Shown: piece after piece, positions 6,020 through 6,398 of the stretch | Numbering within the stretch: the stretch's first letter is position 1 | How the letters are laid out: the number at the start of each line of letters is the position of its first letter | DNA from: an uncultured Clostridia bacterium | Lineage (GTDB): Bacteria; Bacillota; Clostridia; Christensenellales; CAG-314 | NCBI GenBank assembly: GCA_934294965.1 | Contig: CAKRAM010000029.1 | Location: forward strand, 1 to 6,398 | DNA: 6,398 nucleotides | Direction of reading: 5' to 3' | Notes under the pieces: model-generated | Told to the model about the DNA's origin: nothing | Databases searched by the model: none | The model's input: the letters and a program-made list of their open reading frames with translations, nothing else | Position numbers and translations under genes: made by a program

Positions 6020-6163
6020 CTAGCAGCAACAACTGCTGTCGGAGTAGTCGCTGTGCCACACTTCGCTGTAAAAGTGAGTGCCGTCGTTTTCGGCTTGGTC
6101 GTTGTATTCGTTGAGCAAATTTTCGGCTTCGTTTTGAGTTTCAACCTTCTTTTCTTCGGTCAT
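6020..6163 (-). CDS. Small acidic peptide ending in CCC, candidate RiPP precursor
   Basis: This 47-residue peptide begins MTEEKKVETQ and ends HSDYSDSSCCC. The first 27 or so residues are charged, Glu/Asn/Gln-rich and probably helical (NEAENLLNEY), like a leader. The last 20 concentrate all the aromatics but one (HFYSEVWHSDY), the only Trp (36) and all three Cys (45-47), like a core. ATG 6163 has an excellent AAAGGAGA site (6170-6177) and lies about 40 bases downstream of a strong promoter, first in the operon. A longer frame from GTG 6202 would begin at the transcription start and lacks a binding site. I recognise no named precursor family and see no double-Gly leader cleavage site; GTH at 28-30 is only a guess for a boundary. 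The role as substrate of the radical SAM/SPASM enzyme is inferred from order, spacing and composition. Confidence 0.85.
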   Translation of the reverse strand: MTEEKKVETQNEAENLLNEYNDQAENDGTHFYSEVWHSDYSDSSCCC

Positions 6164-6169
6164 TGTTTT

Positions 6170-6177
6170 CTCCTTTA
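6170..6177 (-). promoter_or_regulatory. Strong ribosome binding site of the peptide gene
   Basis: AAAGGAGA on the minus strand lies six bases before ATG 6163. It is the best such site in the window, suits high expression of a small substrate peptide, and fixes the start at 6163. Confidence 0.8.
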
Positions 6178-6210
6178 TTTTGCTACGTCCGCAATAGTAC
6201 ACATAAAGAT

Positions 6211-6239
6211 ATTATACACAAGCAGGAACCGATTTGCAA
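6211..6239 (-). promoter_or_regulatory. Sigma-70/SigA-type promoter of the peptide operon
   Basis: On the minus strand the -35 box TTGCAA (6234-6239) is followed after exactly 17 bp by a perfect -10 box TATAAT (6211-6216). Transcription would begin near 6204, giving a 5' leader of about 40 bases. It lies between the end of an upstream gene and the peptide and can serve all four operon genes. Confidence 0.8.
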
Positions 6240-6257
6240 GTAATTTTATATATTTTA

Positions 6258-6398
6258 TTACACACGTAGAGGCAAAGTGTACAAAAATTCGACAAAATCC
6301 GAAAAATCACTTAAAAAATAACTGCCGTTTTTGCCATTGCCGCCGTTTTCGTCGGTTGCAAAAAAGTTGCCGCTTTGTTCTTTGAGGTTGTTTGGCGC
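6258..6398 (-). CDS. C-terminal end of an unidentified protein (runs off the window)
   Basis: Reading minus from the window edge, one frame stays open for 46 codons and ends at TAA 6258-6260, 18 bases before the -35 box of the peptide operon. The visible tail is Gly/Asn-rich (ATDENGGNGKNGSY) and then aromatic and acidic (SDFSDFVEFLYTLPLRV). The other two minus frames hit stops earlier and look like shadows. Codon choice (AAC, GGC, AAA, GAA) resembles the neighbouring genes. I do not recognise the protein. No terminator is visible between it and the operon promoter, so read-through into the peptide gene is possible. It may or may not belong to the same system. Confidence 0.55.
   Translation of the reverse strand, partial: APNNLKEQSGNFFATDENGGNGKNGSYFLSDFSDFVEFLYTLPLRV

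Noticed and set aside
6021..6040. Small inverted repeat (AGCAG/CTGCT) at the end of the peptide gene as an attenuator
   Set aside because: Only a five-base stem, formed by the Cys and Ser codons themselves, with no U-run after it; too weak to call.
6164..6202. Longer form of the small peptide from GTG 6202
   Set aside because: It would begin at about the predicted transcription start with no ribosome binding site, while ATG 6163 has an excellent one.
6053..6385. 110-codon plus-strand ORF over the peptide gene and its promoter
   Set aside because: It runs through the promoter and the partial upstream gene in antisense and has no ribosome binding site; its hydrophobic part is the complement of the acidic peptide codons.

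Overview
The window looks like chromosomal DNA of an anaerobic, Gram-positive-type bacterium, most likely an uncultured member of the Clostridia. I base this on the mtaB-HIT gene order, an S component of an ECF vitamin transporter, an anaerobic radical SAM/SPASM enzyme, a DUF5685-type protein, GGAGA-type ribosome binding sites and classical Rho-independent terminators. The taxonomic guess rests on gene content only.

Left part (1-2303, + strand): the 3' part of mtaB (tRNA ms2t6A methylthiotransferase) overlaps a complete HIT-family nucleotide hydrolase gene by ATGA. A 232-bp gap with hairpins follows, then an ECF transporter S component that most likely starts at a TTG codon. A strong terminator closes it. 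These are housekeeping genes.

Middle (2304-2394): a second terminator faces the other way, so two convergent transcription units end back to back.

Right part (2395-6163, - strand, read right to left): a compact four-gene operon. It begins with a well-formed promoter (TTGCAA, 17-bp spacer, TATAAT) and a 47-residue acidic peptide that ends in Ser-Ser-Cys-Cys-Cys. Eleven bases later comes a DUF5685-like protein of 305 aa. It overlaps by ATGA a radical SAM/SPASM enzyme of 377 aa. After 69 bp comes a 498-aa membrane protein that appears to fuse a phytol/dolichol-kinase-like half to a DUF92 (VTE6/TMEM19-like) half. The order peptide, helper, SPASM enzyme is that of a RiPP (ribosomally made, post-translationally modified peptide) cluster.

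The notable point is an isoprenoid theme. The DUF5685-like protein has two Asp-rich motifs resembling those of class I isoprenyl/squalene-phytoene synthases, and the membrane protein resembles the two successive kinases that turn a prenol into a prenyl diphosphate. The peptide has one Trp and a C-terminal Cys triplet, residue types that are prenylated in other systems (ComX Trp, Rab-type C-terminal Cys). A prenylated, radical-SAM-modified peptide is therefore a testable hypothesis; it is inference, not something shown here. At the far right, 46 codons of another - strand gene run off the window end. No RNA genes, insertion sequences or CRISPR arrays were seen.
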